Source: Mesobacillus campisalis
GTDB taxonomy: Bacteria > Bacillota > Bacilli > Bacillales > Cytobacillaceae
DNA length: 40,183 bases
Direction of reading: 5' to 3'
Assembly: GCF_000986785.1 (NCBI RefSeq)
Contig: NZ_LAYY01000030.1
Span: 1-40,183, forward strand
Numbering within the stretch: the stretch's first letter is position 1; each line of letters opens with the position of its first letter. This document shows positions 39,741-40,183 of the stretch, piece after piece. Made by a program: the position numbers and the translations under genes. The notes under the pieces were generated by a model, which saw nothing but the letters and a program-made list of their open reading frames with translations, did not search any database and was not told where the DNA came from.

Positions 39741-40183
39741 TGCCCTATAAAGTGGACGGTTTAAAAAAGCACCTGTAAGAATTTTATGCAGCTAACAGAT
39801 GACTCCGGTACTGTGCCGGGGTCATCTTATTTAGAGTCCATTGATAACGCTCGTTATTGTATTCCTCAATATAACCTCCAATGATTCTTTTAAGCTCATT
39901 GAATGTTTGACACTCCGCATAGTCAACTTCATCCTTAAAATGCCCAAAGAAGGATTCCATTGGAGCATTATCCCAACAATTTCCCTTACGGGACATAGAC
40001 TGGATAAGCTTCATTTTCTTAACCCTTTTCTGAAATTCAGGGTGCGTGTAATGAAATCCCTGATCGGAATGGAGGATGGCACCAGGATGGACCATTCCCT
40101 TAAAAGATTGACCTAGTTTCTTCAGTGTATGATAAACAATGTCCATCTTAAGATTGGTGGACAGGTGATAAGCGACGATTTCC
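39741..40183 (-). mobile_element. Second IS3-family insertion sequence, truncated by the window edge
   Basis: The 3' part of an IS3 orfB with a terminal-repeat-like end near 39741 (TGCCCTATAAAGTGGAC). It differs in sequence from the element at 1-1315, so the two are different IS types. The rest lies beyond the window. Confidence 0.75.
39784..40183 (-). CDS. IS3-family transposase OrfB, 5' end outside the window
   Basis: The C-terminal part of an integrase-type transposase. The frame is open to the window edge (EIVAYHLSTNLK precedes the internal Met at 40146). The second and third catalytic residues are present: D in LHSDQGFHY and E in NAPMESFFGHFKDE. It ends with the IS3 tail YNNERYQWTLNKMTPAQYR. 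The first catalytic aspartate would lie outside the window. Nothing suggests decay in the visible part. Confidence 0.9.
   Translation of the reverse strand, partial: EIVAYHLSTNLKMDIVYHTLKKLGQSFKGMVHPGAILHSDQGFHYTHPEFQKRVKKMKLIQSMSRKGNCWDNAPMESFFGHFKDEVDYAECQTFNELKRIIGGYIEEYNNERYQWTLNKMTPAQYRSHLLAA

Noticed and set aside
1-40183. Composite transposon bounded by two IS3 elements
   Set aside because: The two elements encode clearly different OrfB proteins and have different ends, so they cannot act as one unit.

Overview
This window looks like a chromosomal segment of a low-to-moderate-GC member of the Bacillaceae. The signs are strong AGGAGG-type ribosome binding sites, frequent TTG/GTG starts, SigA-like promoters, a pyc gene, a tag-type wall teichoic acid cluster, a NagR-controlled nagAB operon and CcpA-type cre sites. 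I cannot name a species. Both edges cut through IS3-family insertion sequences of two different types, so the 38 kb between them is not a composite transposon.

Layout. 1-1315: IS3 element with an orfA/orfB frameshift signal. 1520-3110: TrmB-type regulator divergent from a LysE-type exporter, with twin 21-bp operator-like motifs, one just downstream of each promoter. 3396-3938: NADPH-dependent FMN reductase. 4060-11776: an aromatic-ring meta-cleavage cluster. A leftward operon encodes a flavin-dependent monooxygenase, an extradiol dioxygenase and a meta-cleavage-product hydrolase. Next to it is a regulator joining a XylR/DmpR-type aromatic sensor to a PucR-type HTH. A divergent rightward operon encodes a flavin reductase, a stand-alone FAD synthetase and a 2-hydroxypentadienoate hydratase. 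The set covers flavin supply, ring hydroxylation, ring cleavage, hydrolysis and hydration. The aldolase and acylating aldehyde dehydrogenase that normally finish the pathway are not in the window.

11925-17467: a 55-aa orphan protein, then a two-component system and a two-gene MacB/FtsX-type ABC transporter, with three 11-bp-spaced repeats in front of the transporter. 17519-23846: amino-sugar catabolism. A leftward PTS EIICB-nanE operon with an RpiR regulator faces a rightward nagA-nagB-nagR operon with two NagR operators. Together they can take a phosphorylated N-acetylhexosamine (ManNAc-6-P or GlcNAc-6-P) to fructose-6-P.

24196-31740: wall teichoic acid genes: a frameshifted family-2 glycosyltransferase, a TagF-like polymerase, then tagD-tagB-tagG-tagH. 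31982-38794: a DUF2187 small protein, pyruvate carboxylase, an M48 metalloprotease fused to ankyrin repeats, and an MBL-fold hydrolase. 38976-39568: two tandem micro-ORF candidates and a secreted cupredoxin. 39741-40183: part of a second IS3 element.

The most interesting items are the aromatic cluster with its own FAD synthetase and chimeric regulator, the twin operators of the TrmB/LysE pair, a dispersed hairpin repeat that abuts stop codons in three places, and the protease-ankyrin fusion. No rRNA, tRNA or CRISPR array was seen. All functions are read from motifs and remembered family features; no search was run.
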